Assembly: GCF_026262505.1 (NCBI RefSeq)
Contig: NC_067206.1
Coordinates: forward strand, 8,088,879-8,152,878
Direction of reading: 5' to 3'
DNA: 64,000 nucleotides
Source of the DNA: Trichomonas vaginalis G3
Taxonomy: Eukaryota > Parabasalia > Trichomonadida > Trichomonadidae
Shown here: positions 9,232 to 17,251 of the stretch, piece by piece
Layout: every line of letters begins with the position of its first letter
Position numbering within the stretch: the stretch's first letter is position 1
The notes under the pieces: generated by a model
Databases searched by the model: none
Seen by the model: the letters and a program-made list of their open reading frames with translations, nothing else
What the model was told of the DNA's origin: nothing
Program-made: the position numbers and the translations under genes

Positions 9232-9813
9232 ATGTCATTTCCGAAAAATAGAAGCGTAAGTGTTTCAAAAGGTTTAATGGCGGTGGCAGATGTGAAGTTA
9301 AATTCACCAACTCAAACAAACAGTCAAAGTGTTGTTGTCAATGTCAAAGACAGAGATGTTGAAGTGGGGAAACCATACGAAGACCAAGATGGTATAACAA
9401 TAGTTCCTGTAAAAGAACAACCAACATACCCTGAAGTTAGCAGAGACTTAAGTTCTGTTGCAGATATTCGAAACGACTACCAACAACTGAAAGACAAACT
9501 TCAAACTCAGGAGAAGATTTGTCAAGCTTTAAGTATAAATGTTAAACTTGGTCGAACAAACCCTGTAAAAGTGAACTCATATGTCATTGCACCTCATGAA
9601 GTTTTGAAAGAACTATTGAAACTTTTGACAGAGGCAGACGATATAAACATCAAAGAAATAGAACCCGACGTTAGTTGCTGTGGTGTTTCATATAATGTCA
9701 TTGACAAGATATACGTTATGAAAGGAGGTGAAACGTTGAACTTAAAATATAGTTTCCCAGACGTCATAAAAATATTTGACGACCACAACATTTCATTAAA
9801 ATTTATTTGCTAA
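9232..9813 (+). CDS. Conserved Maverick protein with Cys-Cys-Gly motif
   Basis: 193 residues from the ATG at 9232. The N-terminal half is polar and disordered-looking. The C-terminal half contains LLKLLTEADDINIKEIEPDV followed by SCCG, then a beta-rich end. M2 (37922) and M3 (51937) have the equivalent gene, with the same ECCG block and similar final strands, always head-to-head with a minus-strand gene. I do not recognise a wider family. The linkage to capsid genes and the virion-class promoter suggest a structural or assembly role. The frame is open further upstream, but the promoter motif ends at this ATG. Confidence 0.75.
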   Translation: MSFPKNRSVSVSKGLMAVADVKLNSPTQTNSQSVVVNVKDRDVEVGKPYEDQDGITIVPVKEQPTYPEVSRDLSSVADIRNDYQQLKDKLQTQEKICQALSINVKLGRTNPVKVNSYVIAPHEVLKELLKLLTEADDINIKEIEPDVSCCGVSYNVIDKIYVMKGGETLNLKYSFPDVIKIFDDHNISLKFIC

Positions 9814-9819
9814 GTAAAA

Positions 9820-10050
9820 ATGTCAAAACTTCTTGAAAGATGTTTGAAGAAAAATAATATAGACTTTATTTCATGTAAAGGACTTTACACACTTTTGAAC
9901 GATATGAAAGACCCTGTTTTGTTTGTTCGTGTAGACAAAGGAAAGTTCTATGTCTTTACAAAATATTTGAACTTCTTAGACAGAGAACTTCAAGAAACGC
10001 CATGTGAAAGTTTAGATGAAGTTCTTCTCCACTTTCAGAAAAACTTTTAA
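9820..10050 (+). CDS. Small conserved Maverick protein (76 residues)
   Basis: Starts seven bases after the previous stop, behind GCTAAGTAAAAATG. It corresponds to the 79-80-residue proteins at 38589 (M2) and 52548 (M3). Shared features are an N-terminal Lys-rich helix, central strands and a C-terminal 'EVL' helix followed by aromatic residues (DEVLLHFQKNF here). No family is recognised. It always sits beside the jelly-roll-like protein gene. Confidence 0.7.
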   Translation: MSKLLERCLKKNNIDFISCKGLYTLLNDMKDPVLFVRVDKGKFYVFTKYLNFLDRELQETPCESLDEVLLHFQKNF

Positions 10051-10060
10051 ATATATGTAA

Positions 10061-10876
10061 ATGGCAGAAGACATAGTGGTTTATACTATTACGACTAAAA
10101 CCCCGAGTCATATAAATTCTATAACAACAAACTTACAAAGTCTCAAGGACGATATTGTAAACTAACTTTAAACACAATGACGACTAAAGCCTGTTTTGCT
10201 CTTTTGACACCAGAAGACTTTGTTGTTGTGAATGGTAAAAAAATACTCCTTTGAAGATACTTACTCAGATATACCACCAACAGGTTTTGTTGACTTATTT
10301 AATACTTTAAGTACGGGTGTAACATGTGCTGCAACTAGAGCAGGTTTCATTATGTTTTGGATGTCCGACTGAGTTTACTATAAACAATATGAGCTATAAT
10401 ACAAAACTTATATCTGGTTTTTACTACCAACAGTTTTCCTATAACAGGAAAGGTGTCATACAAGGAATGTCTGTTCCATTGACTTTAAGCACACCTATTT
10501 TATATATTGTTTCAAACTTAGGTTCAAAGTGCTATTCGAATGTCGACAGAAACTATATGACCAAAAGATACTTATGCGTATAAATAACACTTTCTCTGCT
10601 GGTTTGCCTATTGTTCATTCGAATGCAGAGTTTTCAGCTTTAGTAAACTCAAACACTTTAGCAAACATAAACTTAACCTTAGTTGACGCAAACTTTGTTC
10701 CTGTAAAACTTTTATGTCCTATGTATTTGTCAATGACGGCAGAAAGTTTCGAATTGGAAGATGCAACTGGTGAAAGTATTGTATTACAAGAACAACTTCA
10801 ACAACAAATAGCTCAAGAACAACAAATGCAACAAATAGCTCAAGAACAACAAATGCAACAAATAGCTCAAGAATAA
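10061..10876 (+). pseudogene. Frameshifted beta-rich virion-like protein
   Basis: A decayed counterpart of the 258-residue protein at 38792-39568 in M2. Pieces in several frames line up in order: an N-terminal part ending at a stop near 10160, then the LLTPEDFVVVNGKK region, then CPTEFTINNMSYNTKLISG, then LTLVDANFVPVKLLCPMYLS, which matches the C-terminal LVDFQGEPVELKAPVRMT of M2. At least four indels separate the pieces. The C-terminus carries a tandem ten-residue repeat of QQMQQIAQEQ type that M2 and M3 lack. The final strands suggest a jelly-roll-like minor virion protein, which is inference. Confidence 0.7.
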
Positions 10877-10903
10877 AAAAATATTTTTTTATTTTTATAA
10901 AAA
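10875..10903 (+). promoter_or_regulatory. A/T-box promoter of the SF3 helicase gene
   Basis: Contains AAAAAAATATTTTTTTAT, ending about ten bases before the ATG at 10904. The same box precedes the polymerase gene and several KilA-N genes. Confidence 0.5.
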
Positions 10904-12131
10904 ATGTACAGAATAGATGTTTCAGATTTTTATGACTTCCAAACATTCAGAAATATGTGTCCATTTCGAGACTATAACAAAGCAGTCGAGAATTTGAAAC
11001 GTTTAGTCATTTATGTCGACTCTGCCCCAGAATGTTATGTTATGAAAGAATGGGATGTAGTCTTTAACAAACCAAGAGCAACAATAGTTTCAGAACAAGA
11101 ATGTAGACAGAAACTTAAGAAAATAAAAGTCGTACAAGTTGGTATGAAAATGTTAGATGCTTGGGATATCTTATTGTCAAAACTTGAAGATTTTTCAGTT
11201 CGTGGTATAAGTTTAATACACCTTCTCCAAACTTCTATTCTATCTTCACTGGATATAAATACGAACAAGTAGAATGGAAAGAAAATGTTATAGAAGCTTG
11301 GTTAGACATGTCAAAGAAAATTATATGCAATGGAAACGAAAGAGTCTATGAGTATATCTTATGTTGGTTTTGCAAACATCTTACAACATCAAGTGCTAAA
11401 AATGAAACTGCTCTCATTATAATTGGAAAACAAGGAACTGGTAAGAACACATTCTTTACAGATATCTTTATGCAACTGTTGAGGGCTATTCGAACCTAAT
11501 ATGACAAACTTAGAAAACATCTGCGGTAAATTTAACTCTTCAATAGAGAATATGAAACTTATAGTATGTAACGAACTTCAAAGTATAGATACAACAAAAG
11601 TTTTGAACTCAGATGCTTTGAAGAGTCTTATAAAGACAAAGTTGGAGTTGTTGAAAGAAAAATATAAAGACCAAAGAGTTTGTGAAATGTTGCAAACTTC
11701 ATTATGGTTTCAACAATGCTGTTCCGATGAAAGTTAGAAAGTTCTGACAGAAGATATGTAGTTGTCAGAACGTCAGATTCTCATATGCAAGATACAGAAT
11801 ATTTTGACGACTTAGCAGAAACTTTGACATCTGACTTTTACAACCACTTGTTTCATATTTCATGACATTAGATATTTCTAAGTTCAATCCAAGACAAATT
11901 CCACATACCGAAGAGAGACAAAATTGTTAGAAGCAAACAAGAGTGTATATGAACTGTTCATAGATGAAACTGACTTTGAGTGTTTAGATGAAAGGTCATT
12001 GTACGATTCGTATAAACAATATTGTCAAGAATATGGTTATATGACAGCGTCTAACGAACATTCTTGGCAAATGTCAAAAGTCTTTTAGACGTACAGAATG
12101 GTGTATATACAAAGAAAATTTTTATGAGTAA
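10904..12131 (+). pseudogene. SF3 (D5-like) helicase, broken by frameshifts
   Basis: The pieces in order give a superfamily-3 helicase of the poxvirus D5/virophage type, expected to unwind DNA at the replication origin. Before the P-loop is NGNERVYEYILCWF, then Walker A LIIIGKQGTGKNTFF at about 11410-11460. Walker B-like MKLIVCNELQSID lies near 11550, a C motif and sensor region (SSDRRYVVVRTSDSHM) near 11730-11780, and the D5-type C-terminal LYDSYKQYCQEYGYMT near 12000. Frame changes occur near 11210, 11490, 11730, 11870-11930 and 12070. An upstream primase domain is not visible. The helicase is probably non-functional in this copy. Confidence 0.82.
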
Positions 12132-12136
12132 ATTTT

Positions 12137-12170
12137 AAAAAAAATATTTTTTTTTATCCGATAGAAAAAG
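12137..12170 (+). promoter_or_regulatory. A/T-box promoter, first of a duplicated pair
   Basis: Poly-A then TATTTTTTTTTATCCGATAG, ending just before the ATG at 12171. A nearly identical block, including the preceding GAGTAAATTTTAAAA, precedes the next gene at 12540. Confidence 0.5.
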
Positions 12171-12479
12171 ATGACAGAAAAATTAACTTTTTACATAGCG
12201 CCAGACCCTTCTTGCCCACATCTTTTTAAGCCACAATATATAGACATAGAACTAAATAGAGAAAGCGAAATTCTACAAACAGAAGAAACATATAGAGACC
12301 TAGATAACGAAAATGGATATGCGCTATTCTGGTTAGATTGTCCTTATGAAATGTATGAAAAAAAGGCTTTATATGAAGAATATAGAAAATATTGTCATGA
12401 AAACGATATAAGACCAAGCTCTAGAGAAAAATTCTATGCTGGTATAAAATCTTTTCGAAGTTCTGAATGGCAAATATAG
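12171..12479 (+). CDS. Helicase-tail-like small protein (102 residues)
   Basis: The last 45 residues (ALYEEYRKYCHENDIRPSS and onward to FRSSEWQI) resemble the C-terminal domain of the adjacent broken SF3 helicase (LYDSYKQYCQEYGYMT). The first half does not match it. The gene also has the same promoter block as the next gene. It looks like a duplicated helicase C-terminal module attached to a new N-terminus, kept as a separate open gene. The parent domain in D5-like helicases helps DNA binding or oligomer contacts; what this stand-alone form does is unknown. Confidence 0.65.
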   Translation: MTEKLTFYIAPDPSCPHLFKPQYIDIELNRESEILQTEETYRDLDNENGYALFWLDCPYEMYEKKALYEEYRKYCHENDIRPSSREKFYAGIKSFRSSEWQI

Positions 12480-12506
12480 AAAGAAATAATTTTTCTGAGT
12501 AAATTT

Positions 12507-12539
12507 TAAAAAAAAATATTTTTTTATCCGATAGAAAAG
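12507..12539 (+). promoter_or_regulatory. A/T-box promoter, second of a duplicated pair
   Basis: Repeats the block at 12137-12170 almost base for base, including ATCCGATAGAAAAG directly before the ATG at 12540. Confidence 0.5.
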
Positions 12540-12959
12540 ATGACGAAATTCATCTCAGTAAACAAGTACATGTCAGGACTTAAAGAAGAACTAGACCCAT
12601 TCACATATTTGAATGTTTACTTCTACCATTTTGAAAAGTCTTCATTCAGCAAAGTTTGGAACATCGAACCAGTTAAGTTTGCTATTGTGACTAAAAATGG
12701 TGCGAAATTTGAAGACTTAGACATAGAAGGTTTGTTAGCAGTCAAAGAAAGTTTTGACAGAAGGTTTTCAAACCTTAAAGAAGGCAAAGCATACAAACTT
12801 GTTATACCTTATGAACCAAAGAAAGCAGACGACTATGAATATTATGAGTCTAAAGTTGTAGAAGTTCAAGGTAAATTGGGTAAAAAGATTTTAGAGTCTA
12901 AGCCAGTGTTTACTCCTAAAGAGGAAGAGAACATTGACATTGACCCAGAAATGTTCTAA
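12540..12959 (+). CDS. Conserved Maverick protein, unknown function (139 residues)
   Basis: An open 139-residue frame with alternating strands and a charged C-terminus rich in Glu/Asp (PKEEENIDIDPEMF). The protein at 59524-59997 in M3 ends similarly (PKVEEASIDIDEG) and may be its counterpart, though the bodies are only weakly alike. The shared A/T-box promoter and location beside the helicase suggest a replication-associated role, for example single-strand DNA binding, which commonly uses an acidic tail. That is a guess from context; I see no diagnostic motif. Confidence 0.65.
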   Translation: MTKFISVNKYMSGLKEELDPFTYLNVYFYHFEKSSFSKVWNIEPVKFAIVTKNGAKFEDLDIEGLLAVKESFDRRFSNLKEGKAYKLVIPYEPKKADDYEYYESKVVEVQGKLGKKILESKPVFTPKEEENIDIDPEMF

Positions 12960-12975
12960 AAATAAAATTTTATTT

Positions 12976-13422
12976 TTACATGTCATATCTCCCCTTCTCT
13001 GGAACTGGTTCTTTCTTCTCTTCTTCTACTTTCTTTTCTTTCTTTTCTCTCTTCTTCTTTTCTGGTGGAGTTATGTCAAATTTGGCGCAACCATATTTAT
13101 GTAAAAGTTCTTTGTCCTTTAATAGCTCTTCTATTCTGTTTTCTATTTCATCTTCAAGAACAGCGCATGTGTCTTCTTTGCATTCTAAGAAGTTTTGTTG
13201 GACTTCATCTCTCCAAGAGGCGTCATCTCTGTCAACAAGTCTGTCATTGACAAATTTTAAGACTTCTCTGCTTAATGTTTTATGGTTCTTGTCATATTCC
13301 CAGAAACAGAACTTTAGAACAAATTCACCTTTCTTGTTTACACTATGTAAGATTTTATGGTCTACAGATGTTTTGCTGTCGAAAAGCTTGTCTCGAATAT
13401 AGATAGCGAAATCGCTAGACAT
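12976..13422 (-). CDS. Conserved Maverick protein with charged C-terminus
   Basis: 148 residues; convergent with 12540 and divergent from the ATPase gene. It matches the 124-residue protein at 57991-58365 in M3 in layout: N-terminal FAIYIRDKLFD-type helix, a central FWEYDKNHKTLSREVLKFVN block like EYDRYHNEVNQTLIKFVD, then a long helix. The C-terminus is Lys/Glu-rich low complexity (KKREKKEKKVEEEKK). No known family recognised; the frame is intact. Confidence 0.7.
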   Translation of the reverse strand: MSSDFAIYIRDKLFDSKTSVDHKILHSVNKKGEFVLKFCFWEYDKNHKTLSREVLKFVNDRLVDRDDASWRDEVQQNFLECKEDTCAVLEDEIENRIEELLKDKELLHKYGCAKFDITPPEKKKREKKEKKVEEEKKEPVPEKGRYDM

Positions 13423-13458
13423 TTTCTAAAAGATAAAAATTTTAATTTTTCTAAAAAT

Positions 13459-14333
13459 ATGTTAGAAAAAAAGTTTGCTGACATTGACAAAAAATTTGAG
13501 AATGTTTTAAACAAGAACAAGAGGAAGTTGGAAAATGCTCAGATAAAACCCATACATGACAAGTTCTTATTTGCTCAGAATGGTATAACAGGTCTAATTG
13601 CACCACCTGGGTCGGTAAGACTTTCACTTATCTTAAAATGGCTGCACAACAACAAGAACTAGATGAGAAGAACCAATTCTATGAGTTAGTAGTCATTTGT
13701 AGTACTTCTGGTCAATTTGACCAAACCGTCAATTCGTTCAAAGATATTATAAAGAAGTCTAAGTTAGTATGTATAAAAGACTCTGAGTTGTTAGATTGGA
13801 TAAAGAAGTACCAAAGAAGGGTTTTGAAGTACAATGCTATAAATGAGTATATAAATTCTAAGTTTAAAGACCCAAATGAGGAAATGCAGAGAATATTAGA
13901 GAAGAAACACTTCAGAAACAAACAGAAAGAGATAGAATACATTTCGAAGAAATTGCAATCTTACGATTGGAAGACTTACCCTCACAGATGTCTTCTTATT
14001 TTAGACGACTTTGCATCTCATCCTTTGTTAAAGAATAGAGAACAAGACATGTGTCGAATTCTTAAGAAGCTCAGACACTTTAACATCTCAGTTGTCATTT
14101 GTGTACAGACAGCAAAGAGTTTAAGTAAGGATGTAAAGAGAATACTTACTGACATTGTACTTTTCCCCGGATTGTCCGAAGACGATTTCATGGAACTTAT
14201 GAAAGAGTCCATGGCAGGTAAGTTTGACAGACATGAACTATGGGAGAAGTACAAAGTCATACAAGACCCTCATACTTCTTTCAGAATTCATATCTACGCA
14301 AGCAAAGTTCAAATTGTAAAAAGTCAAGCTTGA
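13459..14333 (+). pseudogene. Packaging ATPase (FtsK/HerA, A32-like), frameshifted in the P-loop
   Basis: Counterpart of the intact ATPase at 50626 in M3. This is the genome-packaging NTPase of Mavericks and NCLDV-type viruses, which pumps DNA into the capsid. The frame starting MLEKKFADIDKK runs to the Walker A region (IAPPGS) and is then lost by a one-base deletion near 13614. The rest continues from 13638 in another frame: Walker B CLLILDDFASHPLL and the sensor-like VVICVQTAKS are present. The lesion falls exactly in the phosphate-binding loop, so no active enzyme can be made from the sequence as it stands. The original 3' end may also have been displaced (see 14321-14783). Confidence 0.85.
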
Positions 14334-14783
14334 AAAATGTAAGTGTTTCGTCTTAGTCTGTTGTGGTTCTGCAGCTTTCGGTTCTTCTGGCTTTGGAAGA
14401 CATTCAGGAAGAGGAACGTCAGTCATCCGTTTGTGTCCTGTCGGAAGGAAGGACTCGGAATGTCGGATGGAAGAACTTTTTCTGTCGGAAGGAAAAACTT
14501 TTTCTGTTGGAAGGAAAAACTTTTTCTGTCGTTCGACCAAAAAGTTCTCAATTTTCGAAAATTTGAATGGTTTACGGACGAACAACAGGAAAAATTTTTC
14601 CAGTTGTCGGGAAATTTTTTTCCAGTTGTCGGGAAATTTTTTTCTTGTCGGAAGGAAGGACTCGGAATGCCAGAAGGAAGGACTCGGAATGCCAGAAGGA
14701 AGGACTCGGAATGCCAGAAGGATTTGACAAGACAATTGACCTTATAGAGCTACCTGAGCCATCTGAAGTCAAGCTTGAAAAAT
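14321..14783. repeat. Low-complexity block flanked by an 18-bp direct repeat
   Basis: An 18-base repeat starting AAGTCAAGCTT at 14321-14338 recurs at 14766-14783. Between them are tandem copies of GGAAGGACTCGGAATGCCA (14648-14720), of GAAAAACTTTTTCTGT (about 14470-14535) and of TTGTCGGGAAATTTTTTTCC (about 14600-14645). The minus strand near 14345-14430 reads PECLPKPEEPKAAEPQQTK, which looks like real protein, and the plus strand just before the second repeat reads FDKTIDLIELPEPSEVKLEK. The block therefore looks like an insertion or rearrangement within former coding sequence. Confidence 0.6.
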
Positions 14784-14794
14784 AAATGGTTCAT

Positions 14795-15601
14795 CTACTC
14801 TACTTGTTTGAAGTTGTCAAAATACTCTGTTATTTTTTCTTTCAGTAGCGGCAAATCTTCTTTGAAGGTAAGTATTGTACAACCTTTAATATCATAGTGT
14901 GTTTGAGGTAAAGTATCTTGAACTATTTGTTTCACATCTTCATTTGGTGTCATTGAAATCGGTAAGTTTTCGCGATAGAACCAATTTCTGTCAGATTTGT
15001 AAATCTTAGCAAGGTCGTAAAAGCTTTTGTTGTTTCTTCTGACTAAATGCAACATAACCATATCTTTATCTTCTTCTTTCTCCATATCTTCAGTATAAAT
15101 CATATACTTATAGTTCTTTTCCTTTCCTTTTGGTACCGAACGTGGTATTCTTTTCTGAAGGCTTTTGTCTTTTGCTTCAAGCTTGTTCTCTAGCTCTTCA
15201 CGTTCTTGTCTATGAATTTCATCTAACATCATGAAAATATAACAAGCGTAACGAGGTGAAGCCCACATTGCAACAGCATTTACTAAAAGTCTATGAACAT
15301 AATATCCTTTCAAACCATTTGGCAAATTTTTACGATTTTCGTATGGAATCTCGTTCCTCGGTTTTTCGAGGAACGCAAACATATGAGGAAATTCTTCTAA
15401 AAGTTCTTTTGTCTGTTGGTTTTCAAACCAATGATATGCTTGCTTTGTAGAACGAAGAGCATTCAAAATACTTTGCACTTGGTACATATCGTCTTTGACC
15501 GAACGAATGAGACGTAACTGTTTGTTATACTGAACCCACTCGTATTCTTCATTTATGTCTTCATGAACGATAGCAGTTGTTGTGTTCTCGGTTGTTGACA
15601 T
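14795..15601 (-). CDS. KilA-N protein with DUF3627-like C-terminus
   Basis: 268 residues from the ATG at 15601. The N-terminal half (ALRSTKQAYHWFENQQTKEL through LVNAVAMWASPRYACYIFMM) fits a KilA-N DNA-binding domain. After a basic linker, the C-terminal half (YKYMIYTEDMEKEEDKDM through the final LPLLKEKITEYFDNF) resembles the DUF3627 domain that follows KilA-N in large DNA viruses. M2 (45771) and M3 (58473) have close homologues. Probably a DNA-binding regulator. The gene follows the A/T-box promoter with TTTTGTATGTAAGGACAGAT before the ATG, shared by other KilA-N genes. The frame is intact. Confidence 0.8.
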   Translation of the reverse strand: MSTTENTTTAIVHEDINEEYEWVQYNKQLRLIRSVKDDMYQVQSILNALRSTKQAYHWFENQQTKELLEEFPHMFAFLEKPRNEIPYENRKNLPNGLKGYYVHRLLVNAVAMWASPRYACYIFMMLDEIHRQEREELENKLEAKDKSLQKRIPRSVPKGKEKNYKYMIYTEDMEKEEDKDMVMLHLVRRNNKSFYDLAKIYKSDRNWFYRENLPISMTPNEDVKQIVQDTLPQTHYDIKGCTILTFKEDLPLLKEKITEYFDNFKQVE

Positions 15602-15645
15602 ATCTGTCCTTACATACAAAATAAAAAAAATATTTTATAAAAAAT
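15602..15645 (-). promoter_or_regulatory. A/T-box promoter of a KilA-N gene
   Basis: On the minus strand an AATATTTTTTTTATTTTG stretch is followed by TATGTAAGGACAGAT at the start codon. The GTATGTAA(A/G)(G/A)ACAGA part recurs at 16305-16350, 44880-44906, 45752-45770 and 58455-58472. Confidence 0.55.
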
Positions 15646-15689
15646 TAGCGTTATTTCCTGACTTTCACAAAAGACCAAAAATAAACGCT

Positions 15690-16304
15690 TTACATGTATT
15701 TTTCAGCAACTTCGTCAAATAATTTTATAGCTTTATCTATCTCATCTACTTCAAACGTTTCTTTACCTTTTATGGGAGCACCATACATTTTCTCAAACTT
15801 TTCAAGTAGTTCTGTTTCAGCAGCTCTCATATCGTTAACGAACACAACCTTGACTCTATTGACTGTACTGTCATATCTTTGAGTTATATTATATGTTCTT
15901 CCTATCTTATATCTCTTTGTATTGAAGTCCTTCGGTTTCTGAACGATGTAAAGTAAGCCTTCACTGCAACGTTCCGTATCGAATGAACCATATGTTATGA
16001 AGTTATATCCAACAACTGGGTCTAACCATAACAAAACTATTGGTATAAGACTTTTGTCGATGAGATATGCTGCAGTTCCATAGAATCTTACCGATATCAT
16101 AAGCTCAGGATTTCTTGTCAAAATTTTCTGAGTAGAACCAGTTCTAACCCAGTCGTGGGATGTTTTCTTTCCAGATAGTGTTAGAATGTCTGACAAAGAA
16201 TATTTGTTGTATTTCTTTGAGTATCTTACGTTTAAATCACCTATTCTAACCATTTTGGTGTCATTGTCTATCTTTTTAACTGTTTCAAACTCAGTGTTTG
16301 TCAT
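15690..16304 (-). CDS. KilA-N protein with T5orf172 (GIY-YIG-like) domain
   Basis: 204 residues. Residues 15-110 (RIGDLNVRYSKKYNKYSLSD through VRFYGTAAYLIDKSLIP) fit a KilA-N domain. Residues 115-200 begin GLLYIVQKP, continue KRYKIGRTYNITQRYDS and end with an ETELLEKFEK helix. This is the T5orf172/MUG113 layout, a GIY-YIG nuclease-like fold that often accompanies KilA-N or Bro domains in viruses. Here Y of GLLYIV and the KIGRT block stand for the GIY and YIG strands, with Arg in the next strand and Glu in the helix. A DNA-binding nuclease or regulator is likely. Frame intact, with an A/T-box promoter directly upstream. Confidence 0.82.
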   Translation of the reverse strand: MTNTEFETVKKIDNDTKMVRIGDLNVRYSKKYNKYSLSDILTLSGKKTSHDWVRTGSTQKILTRNPELMISVRFYGTAAYLIDKSLIPIVLLWLDPVVGYNFITYGSFDTERCSEGLLYIVQKPKDFNTKRYKIGRTYNITQRYDSTVNRVKVVFVNDMRAAETELLEKFEKMYGAPIKGKETFEVDEIDKAIKLFDEVAEKYM

Positions 16305-16350
16305 TTTCTGTCTTTACATACAAAATAAAAAAATATTTTTTTAAAAAACT
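16305..16350 (-). promoter_or_regulatory. A/T-box promoter of the KilA-N/T5orf172 gene
   Basis: On the minus strand AAAAAAATATTTTTTTATTT is followed by TGTATGTAAAGACAGAAA and the ATG. Almost the same block precedes the neighbouring KilA-N gene. Confidence 0.55.
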
Positions 16351-16375
16351 AACTTTATTTTTTCTATCTTGTATA

Positions 16376-16935
16376 AAAGATATGATTTCAGGGATTTTTT
16401 TTACGAAGTGCAAAAGTTCTCTTCGTCAAAAATAACAGTTATATAATGAAATTTGGTCATTTTTTCACGATTTTCATGAGTTTTGGCGACCCCGAAAAAA
16501 GTCTGGGTCGCAAATTTTTTACGATTTTCATAGAGTTTTGGCGAGTAAGATTTTTTACGTACTCGCAATTTTTCACGATTTTCATAGAGTTTTAGGCAAC
16601 CCCGAAAAAAGTCGGTCTAGAGAAATTTCACGATTTTCATGAGTTTTAGGCGAGTAAGATTTTCTATCTTGTATAAAAGATATGATTTCAGGGATTTTTT
16701 TTACGAAGTGCAAAAGTTCTCTTCGTAAAAAAATAACAGTTATATAATGAAATTTGGTCATTTTTTCACGATTTCAGGGATTTTTTTTACGAAGTGTCAA
16801 AGTTCTCTTCGTCAAAAAATAACAGTTATATAATGAAATTTGGTCATTTTTTCACGATTTCAGGGATTTTTTTTACGAAGTGCAAAAGTTCTCTTCGTCA
16901 AAAAATAACAGTTATATAATGAAATTTGGTCATTT
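16376..16935. repeat. Degenerate tandem repeats of about 85-100 bp
   Basis: Four copies (about 16386, 16687, 16773, 16857) of a unit that runs from TTTCAGGGATTTTTTTTACG, through CTCTTCGT and AACAGTTATATAATGAAATT, to TTTGGTCATTTTTTCACGA. Each holds ACGAAG and CTTCGT as inverted arms around a 12-base loop. Between the first two copies are repeats of CACGATTTTCATAGAGTTTT. No gene is seen. Confidence 0.8.
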
Positions 16936-16941
16936 TTTCAG

Positions 16942-17005
16942 CAAAAATAATGTTTAGGTGAAGAGGTGCGATCTCACCTGTTTTTTCACCTCTTGAATTT
17001 TCATG
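16942..17005. repeat. Covarying dyad, GGTGA type
   Basis: CAAAAATAATGTTTAGGTGA, AGAGGTGCGATCTCACCT, a T-run, CACCTCTTGAATTTTCATGA. Two GGTG arms pair with two CACC arms around GATC. One of a family of twelve such sites in the Mavericks. Confidence 0.6.
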
Positions 17006-17172
17006 ACTTCTTCGTAAATGTTTTGTCAAGACTTCTTCGTACATGTTTTGTCAAGACTTCTTCGTAAATGTTTTGTCAAGACTTCTTCGTACATGTTTTG
17101 TCAAGACTTCATCGTACATGTTTTGTCAAGACTTCTTCGTAAATGTTTTGTCAAGACTTCTTCGTAATGAGC
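17005..17172. repeat. 25-bp repeat array, left block
   Basis: Six full and one partial copies of a 25-base unit, GACTTCTTCGT(A/C)(A/C)ATG then TTTTGTCAA, joined without spacers. The same unit appears in inverse orientation to the right of the gene at 17252-18166. Confidence 0.85.
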
Positions 17173-17181
17173 GTAAATCAG

Positions 17182-17247
17182 ACAAAAATAATGTTTAGGT
17201 GAAGAGGTGCGATCTCACCCGTTTTCTCACCTCTTTTCTCACCTCTT
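17182..17247. repeat. Covarying dyad, GGTGA type
   Basis: Second copy in the same orientation as the one at 16942, with three CACCTCTTTT-type arms on its right side. It lies a few bases beyond the stop codon of the gene at 17252. Confidence 0.6.
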
Positions 17248-17251
17248 TTTT

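Noticed and set aside
10719-10946. Minus-strand frame with repeated hydrophobic units
   Set aside because: It is the antisense of the Gln-rich tandem repeat that ends the virion-like pseudogene.
14238-14735. 165-residue minus-strand frame
   Set aside because: Most of it is translated tandem repeat and its start overlaps the antisense of the ATPase; only a short part looks like former coding sequence, so I describe the block as a repeat.
17005-17172. Regular direct repeats resembling a CRISPR array
   Set aside because: Units are adjacent with no unique spacers, there are no cas genes and the context is a eukaryotic Maverick.
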